32,003 nucleotides of DNA from Nitrospirota bacterium (lineage in GTDB: Bacteria; Nitrospirota; Nitrospiria; JACQBZ01): positions 1-32,003 of the forward strand of contig JACQBZ010000084.1 of NCBI GenBank assembly GCA_016194285.1, read 5' to 3'. The position numbers and the translations under genes are program-made. Below the pieces are notes generated by a model, which was not told the origin of the DNA, made no database searches, and worked only from the letters and a program-made list of their open reading frames with translations. The first letter of the stretch is position 1. The number at the start of each line of letters is the position of its first letter. Below are positions 22,395 to 29,470 of this stretch, piece after piece.

Positions 22395-22462
22395 CATCGG
22401 TGAATGGACATCCTCCGATGGGAACAGAACCTCAACCGATGATCGAATTCCGATCGCCGATC
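22395..22462. repeat. CCGAT motif cluster between merR-type gene and parA
   Basis: Five CCGAT(G/C) motifs: 22395-22400 (inverted), 22415-22420, 22436-22441, 22450-22455 and 22457-22462. The motifs starting at 22415, 22436 and 22457 are exactly 21 bp apart, two helical turns. Candidate binding sites for the regulator or the partition proteins. Confidence 0.45.
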
Positions 22463-22474
22463 GACAGAAAAGTA

Positions 22475-22954
22475 TTATGACGCCTTATCAATCTGTTGGG
22501 ACGGCCCATGACTTTTGTGGATCTTTCGATACTTGCTAAGCTCTTGAACGCGTTTCTGCCACTTATCTACGGCGCGTTGGATTTCCGCGACCTCGACGAT
22601 CCACTGCTGACCGGAGATCGCCTCAAATACCGTTCCCTCGTAAAATACCAGGACCATGTCACCCGTTGCGACAAGCGTCAGCTCCGCGAGCGGACGCTTG
22701 ACAGTCGGAAGAAGCCTCTGAAGCTCTCCGATGCTTTGACGAATGCGCTGAAGCGATACACCGGCATCCAATAATTTTTTCGCTGTCTTGAAAGAAACAA
22801 GATCTTGGAAGGTATAGCGGGAATGGCCACCCGATGTGCGAGAACTCGGTTTGATTAGACCACTATGATCCCAGTGCTGTATTTGGCGCCGGGTCAAACC
22901 GATGATTTCGCTAACCTCATGAGAGGTGAAGAAGACTTTTTCATTGTTACTCAT
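22475..22954 (-). CDS. MerR-family DNA-binding regulator
   Basis: A 159-residue protein with an N-terminal MerR winged helix (TSHEVSEIIGLTRRQIQHW, then GLIKPSSRTSGGHSRYTFQD) and a helix resembling the MerR dimer helix (LLDAGVSLQRIRQSI). The C-terminal half has a small beta region (LTLVATGDMVLVFYEG) and a basic helix, with no cysteine pair for metals. ATG 22952-22954 lies about 30 nt after the promoter; a five-codon ORF (ATG 22962-22964) overlaps it. The protein probably controls the operon it heads, with parA 96 nt downstream. Confidence 0.88.
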   Translation of the reverse strand: MSNNEKVFFTSHEVSEIIGLTRRQIQHWDHSGLIKPSSRTSGGHSRYTFQDLVSFKTAKKLLDAGVSLQRIRQSIGELQRLLPTVKRPLAELTLVATGDMVLVFYEGTVFEAISGQQWIVEVAEIQRAVDKWQKRVQELSKYRKIHKSHGPSQQIDKAS

Positions 22955-22991
22955 CGTTGCTCATCGAATTCTCAACGATCCACCCGTGTTC

Positions 22992-23020
22992 TTTATAATA
23001 CGGTGCGGAATAAAAGTCAA
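22992..23020 (-). promoter_or_regulatory. Sigma70 promoter of the MerR-ParA operon
   Basis: TTGACT (23015-23020), 17-nt spacer, TATAAA (22992-22997) on the minus strand. The flanking 23021-23146 is AT-rich with an inverted pair TGTGCAAAT (near 23047) / ATTTGCACA (near 23109). Confidence 0.7.
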
Positions 23021-23146
23021 GAAAAAAGCACATTTTGTTTAAAAGATGTGCAAATTTACTAATATCGTTCTGTAACTAATTGAATTATTTTAATTTATCA
23101 TAAAAAACATTTGCACAGGATCCTGTGGATTTGATAGAATTAGTGC

Positions 23147-23866
23147 TTACAGAGGTTTGACCGTTGAAAGAATCTCGGTCAATTTTCCAATCGAAAGAAC
23201 ACCCTCCGGCACATCCGGATTATGACCTCGATTGAGATAGATCGGAATAAGACCCGCCGCCGCGGCACCCATTACATCGTCTTTTAAACTATCGCCGACG
23301 TGAACCGCTTCACGGGGCTGGAGATGGTGGTGTTGCAATGCCTTCAGAAAAATCTGAGGATCCGGTTTAGCTGCACCCTCTCGACTCGAAACCTGGATCG
23401 AGTCCAAATATTCAAAGATCTCCAAATCCGTACAGACCGTGAGGATTCGCGAATCAAAGTTTGAGATAACGCCCAGAACAAATCCGGCTTTCTTCAGATC
23501 GTGAAGTGCCGCACGGGTCTCCGGATAGAGTTCCCATCCCCGAATACCGGCAAAGGCTCGAAATACCTCCTCAAAATATCGATCAAAGTTTCGGATCATT
23601 CCGACTCTCCGGAAGACTTCGAAAACAACAGCGTACCACCACTTTTTCTCCGACCGTCTCAGAAGACCCGCCTGGAGTCTTGAAAAGGCCAGGGGCGGTG
23701 CTTTCGGAAAAATCTCGCGAAAGGCTTGCTCGATCGCCTCCGGTGTGGTCCGTACACCATAAGGTCTTGCAATTTCCCAATAGACCTGTCCCACTCCGCC
23801 CCGCACTTGGAATAGCGTTCCAACCGCATCAAAAAAAATCGCCCTGGCATAAATAGAACTGGACAT
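23147..23866 (-). CDS. HAD-superfamily hydrolase
   Basis: A 239-residue HAD phosphatase-type protein with a helical cap. Motif I is FFDAVGTLF (nucleophile Asp13), motif II VISNFDS, the Lys is in EGAAKPDPQIF, and motif III is HVGDSLKDDVMGA. The second Asp of motif I (the acid/base, D-x-D) is Val here, as in HDHD3/REG-2-like members, which may reduce phosphatase activity. ATG 23864-23866 has a weak AGGTG ribosome site nine bases upstream. It is separated from the DJ-1 gene by three hairpins. The substrate is unknown. Confidence 0.88.
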   Translation of the reverse strand: MSSSIYARAIFFDAVGTLFQVRGGVGQVYWEIARPYGVRTTPEAIEQAFREIFPKAPPLAFSRLQAGLLRRSEKKWWYAVVFEVFRRVGMIRNFDRYFEEVFRAFAGIRGWELYPETRAALHDLKKAGFVLGVISNFDSRILTVCTDLEIFEYLDSIQVSSREGAAKPDPQIFLKALQHHHLQPREAVHVGDSLKDDVMGAAAAGLIPIYLNRGHNPDVPEGVLSIGKLTEILSTVKPL

Positions 23867-23880
23867 ATTGTGGACACCTA

Positions 23881-23972
23881 TGGGCAGAGTCTGTAGCCCA
23901 TCTAGCGAGCAAAGCGAGCGAGAGGGGGAGGCTCCGTCTGGCTCCGCCAGCGGAGGGGGCGACGTGAGCCCC
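23881..23972. repeat. Three successive hairpins (REP-like) between HAD and DJ-1 genes
   Basis: TGGGC/GCCCA (23881-23900); CTCCGTCTGGC/GCCAGCGGAG (23932-23955, one bulge, three-base loop); GGGGC/GCCCC (23956-23972). The last touches the DJ-1 stop codon. Low-complexity AGCGAGC repeats lie at 23904-23922. Clustered hairpins between two genes on the same strand resemble REP/BIME elements. Confidence 0.45.
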
Positions 23973-24523
23973 TATGAAAGACGCGCCAAAACACTCCGGT
24001 TGACCTCCTCCATTTTAGAGCTGCCTCCCAAGATCTCGACCAGTTTCATTGCAAATTCCATGGCGGTGCCTGGGGCACGGCTTGTAACGATATGACCGTC
24101 CACAACGACTCGATCCTCGCTGTACTTCACCTCCGAAAGATCTCTTTGAACCGATGGATGACTGGTAATGTTTTTCCCGTCAAGAAGTCCGACGGCCGAT
24201 AGAACCAGCGGGGCCGCACAAATGGCCGCGAGGTAACAACCACGGCTCTCCATGTCTTGAAGAATCTGTCTGACCTTTGGATTCTTCTTTAAATGCTCGG
24301 TTCCGGCGGACCCTCCTGGAAGAACGATCATATCGAACGAATTCGCGGTGACGGAATCAAGCAAGACATCCGAAGCCACCCTGATCTTGTTTCGGCCTTC
24401 AATTTCACCCTTGACCGTCCCGGCAACCGTCACTTCAATTCCAGCCCGACGAAGTATGTCGATCACGGTCACGGCCTCGATCTCTTCAAAACCGGGCGCT
24501 AACGGAACCAATACCCTCTTCAT
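23972..24523 (-). CDS. DJ-1/PfpI family protein
   Basis: A 183-residue DJ-1-type protein. The nucleophile elbow is AAICAAP with Cys102, FEEIEA (Glu14/16) carries the partner acid, and LPGGSAGTEHL and HPSVQRDL are typical. Length and motifs match the YajL/DJ-1 branch, linked to protein protection from oxidative or glyoxal damage. ATG 24521-24523 follows AAAGGAGGGGGTT. A promoter and a terminator-like hairpin 60-160 nt upstream suggest attenuation or a separate small RNA. Confidence 0.92.
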   Translation of the reverse strand: MKRVLVPLAPGFEEIEAVTVIDILRRAGIEVTVAGTVKGEIEGRNKIRVASDVLLDSVTANSFDMIVLPGGSAGTEHLKKNPKVRQILQDMESRGCYLAAICAAPLVLSAVGLLDGKNITSHPSVQRDLSEVKYSEDRVVVDGHIVTSRAPGTAMEFAMKLVEILGGSSKMEEVNRSVLARLS

Positions 24524-24572
24524 AACCCCCTCCTTTAACGGTGCTATTGTATGGAGCTACAGGTATCGATGT

Positions 24573-24619
24573 CAAACAAAACGAAAGGCCCAAGCGCTCC
24601 GAAGAGGACTTGGGCCTTT
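24573..24619 (-). terminator. Intrinsic terminator upstream of the DJ-1 gene
   Basis: On the minus strand AAAGGCCCAAG (24609-24619) pairs perfectly with CTTGGGCCTTT (24584-24594), the inner loop holding CTC-TTCG-GAG, followed by CGTTTTGTTTG. The form is very like the rrnB T1 terminator. No known gene ends here: the rhodanese stop is about 260 nt upstream. Confidence 0.7.
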
Positions 24620-24678
24620 ACGTAGGGCACGCAAGGGTCACGCGGGGTCTACCCGTGAGAGATCCGATAGGATCTCTG
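24575..24678 (-). ncRNA. Candidate small RNA or attenuator leader
   Basis: A promoter (24684-24711), a hairpin at the presumed 5' end (AGAGATCC/GGATCTCT, 24658-24677), a second possible CACG/CGTG stem, and a classic terminator bound about 100 nt with no ORF. It lies directly upstream of the DJ-1 gene on the same strand, so it is either an independent sRNA or a leader that prematurely terminates. No known riboswitch motif was recognised. The remainder of the 24524-24880 gap is AT-rich and I see no gene in it. Confidence 0.4.
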
Positions 24679-24683
24679 TTTTA

Positions 24684-24711
24684 AAATTAACACGGAATTA
24701 TAAATTGTCAA
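24684..24711 (-). promoter_or_regulatory. Promoter of the candidate small RNA / DJ-1 leader
   Basis: Perfect TTGACA (24706-24711), 16-nt spacer, TAATTT (24684-24689) on the minus strand. The -35 is strong and the -10 is mediocre. Confidence 0.45.
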
Positions 24712-24880
24712 GAACTTCAACTAATTGAAAAACAAAAGCATTAAATCTATTTTGATCTCTCTAAAAACCCATTTCAGTGGGCCATTTTTTCGAAGAAATT
24801 TTGTAACCATTGACTCCGCGCAAGAGAGGTGAAGAGCTGAAATTTTTTAACCGGAAAGAAAACGAAGGGAAGGCAATCCG

Positions 24881-25231
24881 CTACCGGTAGCGGGGAACTT
24901 TTGGGTCGACTTTCAGCGACCAGGCATCGATCCCGCCGGCTAGGTTTTTGACGTTTTTGAACTGCCGGTCTTTTAGAAAGCGGGTCGCCTTCAGGCTTCG
25001 TACACCCATATGACAATACACGATGATCTCGGCATCCGGGTTGATTTCCGTAAACCGTCGGCCCAGCTCACCCATCGGGATGGTCACGGCGTCATTCAGA
25101 CGATTGATCGCCACTTCCCAGGGCTCGCGGACATCCAACAAAACGACTTTCTCCTCGCGGTCGAGTTTGGCCTTCGCCTCTTCCGGCGAGATGTTCAAGG
25201 ACGGGTCTGATTGAAACATATTGAAGAACAT
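24881..25231 (-). CDS. Rhodanese-domain sulfurtransferase
   Basis: A 116-residue single-domain rhodanese. ISPEEAKAKL starts the domain, LLDVREPWEV is conserved, and active-site Cys73 lies in CHMGVRS, a GlpE-like loop; NLAGGIDAWS closes it. It probably moves sulfane sulfur. ATG 25229-25231 has no ribosome site, but TTGACC-17-TATGAT ends six bases upstream, so transcription should start on the A of ATG. A perfect 16-bp palindrome (24878-24893) spans the stop codon. Confidence 0.92.
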   Translation of the reverse strand: MFFNMFQSDPSLNISPEEAKAKLDREEKVVLLDVREPWEVAINRLNDAVTIPMGELGRRFTEINPDAEIIVYCHMGVRSLKATRFLKDRQFKNVKNLAGGIDAWSLKVDPKVPRYR

Positions 25232-25237
25232 ATTTTT

Positions 25238-25266
25238 ATCATAAGTCAGCCGTTCGGGCTGGTCAA
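25238..25266 (-). promoter_or_regulatory. Rhodanese promoter, predicted leaderless
   Basis: TTGACC (25261-25266), 17-nt spacer, TATGAT (25238-25243). The ATG at 25231 coincides with the expected +1. Confidence 0.7.
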
Positions 25267-25276
25267 CACTTTTTTA

Positions 25277-25316
25277 CAGCAAAACAAAAGGCTCACCTGA
25301 ACAAGCGTGAGCCTTT
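25277..25316 (-). terminator. Intrinsic terminator of the DUF5666-like gene
   Basis: AAAGGCTCAC (25287-25296) pairs perfectly with GTGAGCCTTT (25307-25316) around a ten-base loop; read on the minus strand it runs into TTTTGTTTTGC. It lies 32 nt after the stop at 25349. Confidence 0.8.
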
Positions 25317-25348
25317 CTTAAAACCACACGGGACGGTCTCAATGCCCT

Positions 25349-25711
25349 TTACTTCGTCAACTTGATCACGCCGGCCTCTTTCTTCCCGTTGCGATCCCAG
25401 TAGCTCACGGTCACTTTCGAATCCGGCTGCAATCCGTCCAGTCTCAAACGCTCCCGCCCCCTCTTAAGCTGCGTCTCGGGAGTGATCACGAAATTCTGTT
25501 CCCCGCGCCGGTTCTTGATGCTGAAGGTATGGGCCGTCAGATCGACGTCCTTGACCGTCCCGGTGATATGACGCACGGCGGCCATCTTCATCTGCCCATC
25601 GACAACGGGCCTGACCTCCAATGAACTCGATGCCAGTTGTTGAGCCACCACTGTACCGACCAAAAGAAAACTGACAAGACCCGAACCAAAAAACGCCAAG
25701 GTACGATACAT
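25349..25711 (-). CDS. Small secreted DUF5666-like protein
   Basis: A 120-residue exported protein with a signal peptide to about residue 23. The mature part has a DUF5666/OB-like pattern: ITGTVKDVDLTAHTFSI, FVITPETQLKRG, LDGLQPDSKVTVSYWDRNG, AGVIKLTK. ATG 25709-25711 follows AGGAGGTGGCCG; an earlier start at 25789 would add 26 residues before the signal peptide and lacks a ribosome site. It is a single-gene unit ended by a good terminator. The role is unknown. Confidence 0.78.
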   Translation of the reverse strand: MYRTLAFFGSGLVSFLLVGTVVAQQLASSSLEVRPVVDGQMKMAAVRHITGTVKDVDLTAHTFSIKNRRGEQNFVITPETQLKRGRERLRLDGLQPDSKVTVSYWDRNGKKEAGVIKLTK

Positions 25712-26052
25712 CGGCCACCTCCTGTGGTTGTTGAACTTCGTTGTGAATTTGTCCCGTGCGCTGAGAGCAGATTGCAGGGTCTGTGCCAAGCTTCAGCGCA
25801 GTGAGGCGTCGGGCCGAAGTGCAATGAAACTTCGAGGATTATTCTAAAAGAGGTTTTTAAAAGTACAGACAACGGGTGGATCGATATGTCTCATCATTCA
25901 GGTCGGATGGCAGGATGGGACTTCATCGTTCATAATATTTCTGTGATTTGTGTTCGCCCCCGCAACGCGTATATTCGATCTGCATCATTATATATAGGGG
26001 GATAGGGGGTGTAATTGTAGGGGTTTAAATTCTGAGGACACCATACTTAATT

Positions 26053-26113
26053 CCCGGCAGGCTCCCCTTCGGCCTCGCGCGCGGGGGATGATGAAGGGGT
26101 CATGTCCGCCGGG
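26053..26113. repeat. Long nested hairpin after the outer-membrane operon
   Basis: Outer arms CCCGGC (26053-26058) / GCCGGG (26108-26113) and inner arms CCCCTTC (26064-26070) / GAAGGGG (26093-26099). It begins 12 nt after the small lipoprotein stop (minus strand), so it could end the operon transcript, though the U tract is poor. The rest of 25712-26052 holds no gene that I can see, only an AT-rich stretch with G runs at 25997-26023. Confidence 0.45.
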
Positions 26114-26124
26114 CAACTTAACGC

Positions 26125-26313
26125 TCAATAATCGTTGCCGCGCCGGTCTTCTTCTTTCTTCAAGTCCTGCATTCCCTTATCGGAGTCCTGCTTGATCTTC
26201 TCGCTGTCGGGACGCTCGGGCGGCGTCGACGCGCAACCTCCGAGCCATACCGTTACCAGGATTAAAAAAATCCCTAAGAGCACAACGGCCGTTTTAAACC
26301 TGTGTGATTTCAT
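26125..26313 (-). CDS. Small lipoprotein
   Basis: A 62-residue protein with a type II signal peptide and lipobox LGGC (Cys27). The 35-residue mature part is very hydrophilic (many Lys, Asp, Glu). ATG 26311-26313 overlaps the stop of the LPP20-like gene in ATGA, with AAGGAAGACAA as ribosome site. It is the last gene of the outer-membrane operon. No function is recognised. Confidence 0.75.
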   Translation of the reverse strand: MKSHRFKTAVVLLGIFLILVTVWLGGCASTPPERPDSEKIKQDSDKGMQDLKKEEDRRGNDY

Positions 26314-27410
26314 TTGTCTTCCTTTCCGTAGATGAACTCGGCGATCTGACGACCGACGTCATCGGCCACTTCTCGCTCGGCCGTCCGCAACGCGCGAGCC
26401 TCGGCCTCCAACGCCGTCAGGTGCCCTTCCCGTCCTTGTCGAGCCACGCTGCCGATCACTTGCTGCGACGCCTTGTCGGTCAGATCAAACGCCGCCGACC
26501 AGCGCACAAAATGCGTCCGCTGCGGTCCGCTCGCCGGCATCTGCACCGGTTCAAGAGTCACCGCGCCTTTGACCAACAGATCGGGCTGGAGATCGGAGGC
26601 GGCCGGCCCCGCCGAAACGACCGGCAGTCCCTGACGGTTCAGCCCTTCCACGATGGCCACCCGAATCGGCTCGCTGTTTTCGCCGGTGACTTCGACCATG
26701 ATTCTAAAATTTTTCGCCAGAAACTCCCGAAGGTCCCGGTTGATGACGGCCAGGCTGACCCCGCTCTCGGATCCTTTCCCGGTCGGGTTGACGACGCGGA
26801 GCTCCGTGTTATAAGCCTCGCGGAGCAGAAGATTTTCGACCGCCGAATGGAGGGCTCGGACCGTTTGAAGTTTGTGGTCCCCCTCTTTGGCCTGTTTTAA
26901 AAGCTCTTCCACCTTGAGATCCAGCGAGGTGATCCGATCCCGAAGGGCCGACGCGGCGTGTTGTCGGTCCATCACGGCCAAGACATAGTAGATCGCCTTG
27001 GATTCATCCAGCCAGGTCTCGGCGATCGTCACGTTTTCCAGCACCTTCTTGGTCGAGACCTCCGTCGCCTGCTCGATGTTGATCTGTCGGCTGTCCTCCG
27101 TCCGTCCTTTGGCATCCGACTGGAAATACTTTTCCCATTCCTGCGTCTTGGAGTTGATCTCGGCCGCAAAGATCTTCGAGATTGCGGCGTAAGCCCGGTC
27201 CTCCGCCGCCTGACGGGTGTCCGCATAGCCCACGCCGGTCAGGTAAATGACGGCGGGATATTTTTTGCTGGATCCATTGACCCAATCCGGCGGAGCGGCC
27301 GCGCGAACGAGGGAGACCAGGCCGAGAAACACGGACAGTCCGGTGGTCAAAATAATCCACCCGCGCAAAACACGGGGTGAACTTCGATGTCTGGTTCGTT
27401 CGGAACCCAT
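26310..27410 (-). CDS. Exported LPP20-like protein
   Basis: A 366-residue protein with a long basic n-region and hydrophobic segment (residues about 15-37), but no lipobox cysteine. The N-terminal mature part has the LPP20 pattern PPDWV...IYLTGVGYADTRQAAEDRAYAAISKIF. The second half (LREFLAKNFRIMVEVTGEN, PDLLVKGAVTLEP) resembles LpoB/FlgO-like assembly domains. ATG 27408-27410 follows GAGGGGACGTT. It is 21 nt after the COG3014 gene. Together with LpoB it suggests a cell-envelope complex. Confidence 0.82.
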   Translation of the reverse strand: MGSERTRHRSSPRVLRGWIILTTGLSVFLGLVSLVRAAAPPDWVNGSSKKYPAVIYLTGVGYADTRQAAEDRAYAAISKIFAAEINSKTQEWEKYFQSDAKGRTEDSRQINIEQATEVSTKKVLENVTIAETWLDESKAIYYVLAVMDRQHAASALRDRITSLDLKVEELLKQAKEGDHKLQTVRALHSAVENLLLREAYNTELRVVNPTGKGSESGVSLAVINRDLREFLAKNFRIMVEVTGENSEPIRVAIVEGLNRQGLPVVSAGPAASDLQPDLLVKGAVTLEPVQMPASGPQRTHFVRWSAAFDLTDKASQQVIGSVARQGREGHLTALEAEARALRTAEREVADDVGRQIAEFIYGKEDK

Positions 27411-27431
27411 AACGTCCCCTCTTGTCCTAAT

Positions 27432-28829
27432 TTAACGGCCGAGGATCCGGTATCCCAAGAACCGCTTCTCTCCGGCTTTCAGCGTCATCGGCGGAAAGGT
27501 CTTTCGCTCGATCAATCCGCCGCTGCGGTCGTAATACTCCACCGCAACGGTATAACTTCCGGGCAGCACCACCACCCGGGCCAATTGAATCCGATCCGGC
27601 AGCGTCCGCCAGCTGCGCTTGTCCGACTGTTCCGAAGCCAGGGAATAGATGTTCGTGCCGACATCCGCCAAGAAACCGGCCAGCGAATCGTCACCCCTTT
27701 TCTTGGCCACCTCTTTGCGGATGGCTCGGGAGGCCAGATACTTGGCCGTGGCCCGGGCAATCGCTTTAGCCGTGATACGGGCGATGCGGTCTTCCAGGTT
27801 TTTCTTCGCGATGGCGGTGATGTCTTCGGCCAAGAAGACCCGCTGAGAGATGGCGCCGCCCGAAGCGGCTTCCCCGTCCGCCGGAATCAGATGCACCTCG
27901 GCCGTCCCGACCTTGTCGGGCAGCGGCACGAATTTCGGAAGGGCCACGCGAAGGATATAGGTCCCGCCCTTCCCATCCGGGATCGGCGCAGTGATGAAGA
28001 AATCCTCTTTGATCGGAGACCGGCCCGTGTAACTGATAAAGACCAGCTCGCTTTGACCTTGCAACTCCTTTTCGGTCATCCATCGCGTATCCGGAAACTG
28101 TTTGAGATAGTCCTGATGCTCTTCCGTAAAAGACAACGCCGCGGTAACCCTCAGGAGGTCGGCCGGAAGCGGCGTCGGCATCGGCGTTCCGTAGTTCTTG
28201 CGGTAATCGCCGTAGGCCTCGTAGGCCTTGCGGTACGAGATAAAGGCGTCGTTCAGTTCGCCCTTCGCCTCATAGAGAATACCGCTCAAATACTGGGCCA
28301 GCGCGTCCTGCTTGTAGACATTCTTCTTTTCATACTTGTCGTTGAAGAGATTTAACTTGTGATCCACCTTCCGGGCCTCGACCAGCGTCTCGTCCCACTC
28401 ACCGAGATAGACGTAATTGAGCGCCTGGATCACATTGATCATGACCTTTTCGAAATCCTCCCCTTCGTACGGGAGGGTGTTGTCGTTGGTCAGCATGGCG
28501 CCGCTCTCGGCCGAGACGCTCTTGGTATAGAGCTGGTCAATCCGGTCCTCGGCCTGGGCCAGGACCTGATTGCTCTCGGCATACTGACCGGCCAGATGCA
28601 GCATCATGCCCCGATCAAAATCGTAGAGAACGGCATTGCGTTCGCCGTATTCGGCCTTGTGTTTAACGATCACGGCATCGGCCTCGGCGAACTGCTGCCG
28701 GGACTGAAGGTTGTCCACTTGGACGTAATGTTGCACGGGCGGGCCGCAACCCGACAGGACCATCAGAACTGAAACGACAATACCCCGCACAATCGTCGAC
28801 GCGACGCCTCGATGATTGAATTCCCCCAT
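27432..28829 (-). CDS. COG3014-type lipoprotein
   Basis: A 465-residue outer-membrane lipoprotein with lipobox LSGC (Cys28). TPR-like helices follow (HLAGQYAESNQVLAQAED, ALAQYLSGILYEAKGE, FISYRKAYEAYGDY), then a beta-rich domain and the terminal RKTFPPMTLKAGEKRFL, all typical of COG3014 proteins. I chose ATG 28827-28829; a TTG six codons earlier has no ribosome site. Relatives are often encoded beside LpoB and LPP20 proteins, as here. No molecular function is established that I know of. Confidence 0.87.
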   Translation of the reverse strand: MGEFNHRGVASTIVRGIVVSVLMVLSGCGPPVQHYVQVDNLQSRQQFAEADAVIVKHKAEYGERNAVLYDFDRGMMLHLAGQYAESNQVLAQAEDRIDQLYTKSVSAESGAMLTNDNTLPYEGEDFEKVMINVIQALNYVYLGEWDETLVEARKVDHKLNLFNDKYEKKNVYKQDALAQYLSGILYEAKGELNDAFISYRKAYEAYGDYRKNYGTPMPTPLPADLLRVTAALSFTEEHQDYLKQFPDTRWMTEKELQGQSELVFISYTGRSPIKEDFFITAPIPDGKGGTYILRVALPKFVPLPDKVGTAEVHLIPADGEAASGGAISQRVFLAEDITAIAKKNLEDRIARITAKAIARATAKYLASRAIRKEVAKKRGDDSLAGFLADVGTNIYSLASEQSDKRSWRTLPDRIQLARVVVLPGSYTVAVEYYDRSGGLIERKTFPPMTLKAGEKRFLGYRILGR

Positions 28830-28855
28830 GGATGTGGCTTTCGGCAAGGGATGGA

Positions 28856-29455
28856 TTAAAATCCGAGACGGCTCTTCTCGATGATCTTTTTGATTTTTTT
28901 CTGTCCGGACCAGACCTTCAGATTTTTCTCAACATCAAAGAGTTCCAGGTCCACCTGATAGTAGACCGCCTTCACACCACCGGCCTCATCCAAAATCGAA
29001 TTAATTGCACCCTTGAGCATGTAATCGGCGCCGATCTCTTTCCCAAGGCCTTTCGCCGTCTCTTGGGAAGACTGGGACTGCTGCTCCTGACGTTCCTCGC
29101 GTATCTCCTCGCGCTCGGACTTGGCCGCCACGAACTGAACCCGGCCGTCGTTGGTCAATTCGCGCTCCAGGTCTTTTGTGAACGTTTGAACATTAATGTG
29201 CTCGGTGCTCTTATTGGTAACGGTCCCGACGATCACCGTCGGCGCCTTGTTTCCATGCTCCTTTGAAAACCGTTCGATCCACGGCCGGGACAGCACGTCC
29301 TTGATCATCTCCTCGGACACCAGACGGGAATCGGTATCGTTCCACCGGCCGGACAGATCGGTCGTTGTATCGACGCCGACCCGCTCAACCTTGGTCGTCG
29401 CGCAGCCGATGAGACCTCCCAACAGTAAAACAAGCAAAACTCCAATCGGTCGCAT
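28856..29455 (-). CDS. LpoB-like penicillin-binding protein activator lipoprotein
   Basis: A 199-residue lipoprotein with lipobox IGC (Cys18) and the LpoB pattern DLSGRWNDTDSRLVSEEMI, APTVIVGTVTNKSTEHINV, FTKDLERELTNDGRV, EIGADYMLKGAI and VYYQVDLELFDVE. In E. coli LpoB activates PBP1b from the outer membrane; no PBP1b lies here, so the partner is inferred only by family. ATG 29453-29455 follows AAAAAGGAGAAAATCT. It is 15 nt after the protease gene and 26 nt before the COG3014 start. Confidence 0.88.
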   Translation of the reverse strand: MRPIGVLLVLLLGGLIGCATTKVERVGVDTTTDLSGRWNDTDSRLVSEEMIKDVLSRPWIERFSKEHGNKAPTVIVGTVTNKSTEHINVQTFTKDLERELTNDGRVQFVAAKSEREEIREERQEQQSQSSQETAKGLGKEIGADYMLKGAINSILDEAGGVKAVYYQVDLELFDVEKNLKVWSGQKKIKKIIEKSRLGF

Positions 29456-29470
29456 AGATTTTCTCCTTTT

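Noticed and set aside
23100-23146. DnaA-box-like sequences near the ParA operon as a replication origin
   Set aside because: Only one weak match (7 of 9) and an inverted TGTGCAAAT pair; no dnaA, dnaN or gidA-type context. A chromosome origin is not supported.
25997-26023. G-rich stretch as a possible G-quadruplex
   Set aside because: Only three G runs of four or more are close together; a fourth is missing.
27387-28355. Plus-strand open frame (322 codons)
   Set aside because: Antisense to the COG3014 gene; Arg/Gln/His-rich shadow without a start signal.
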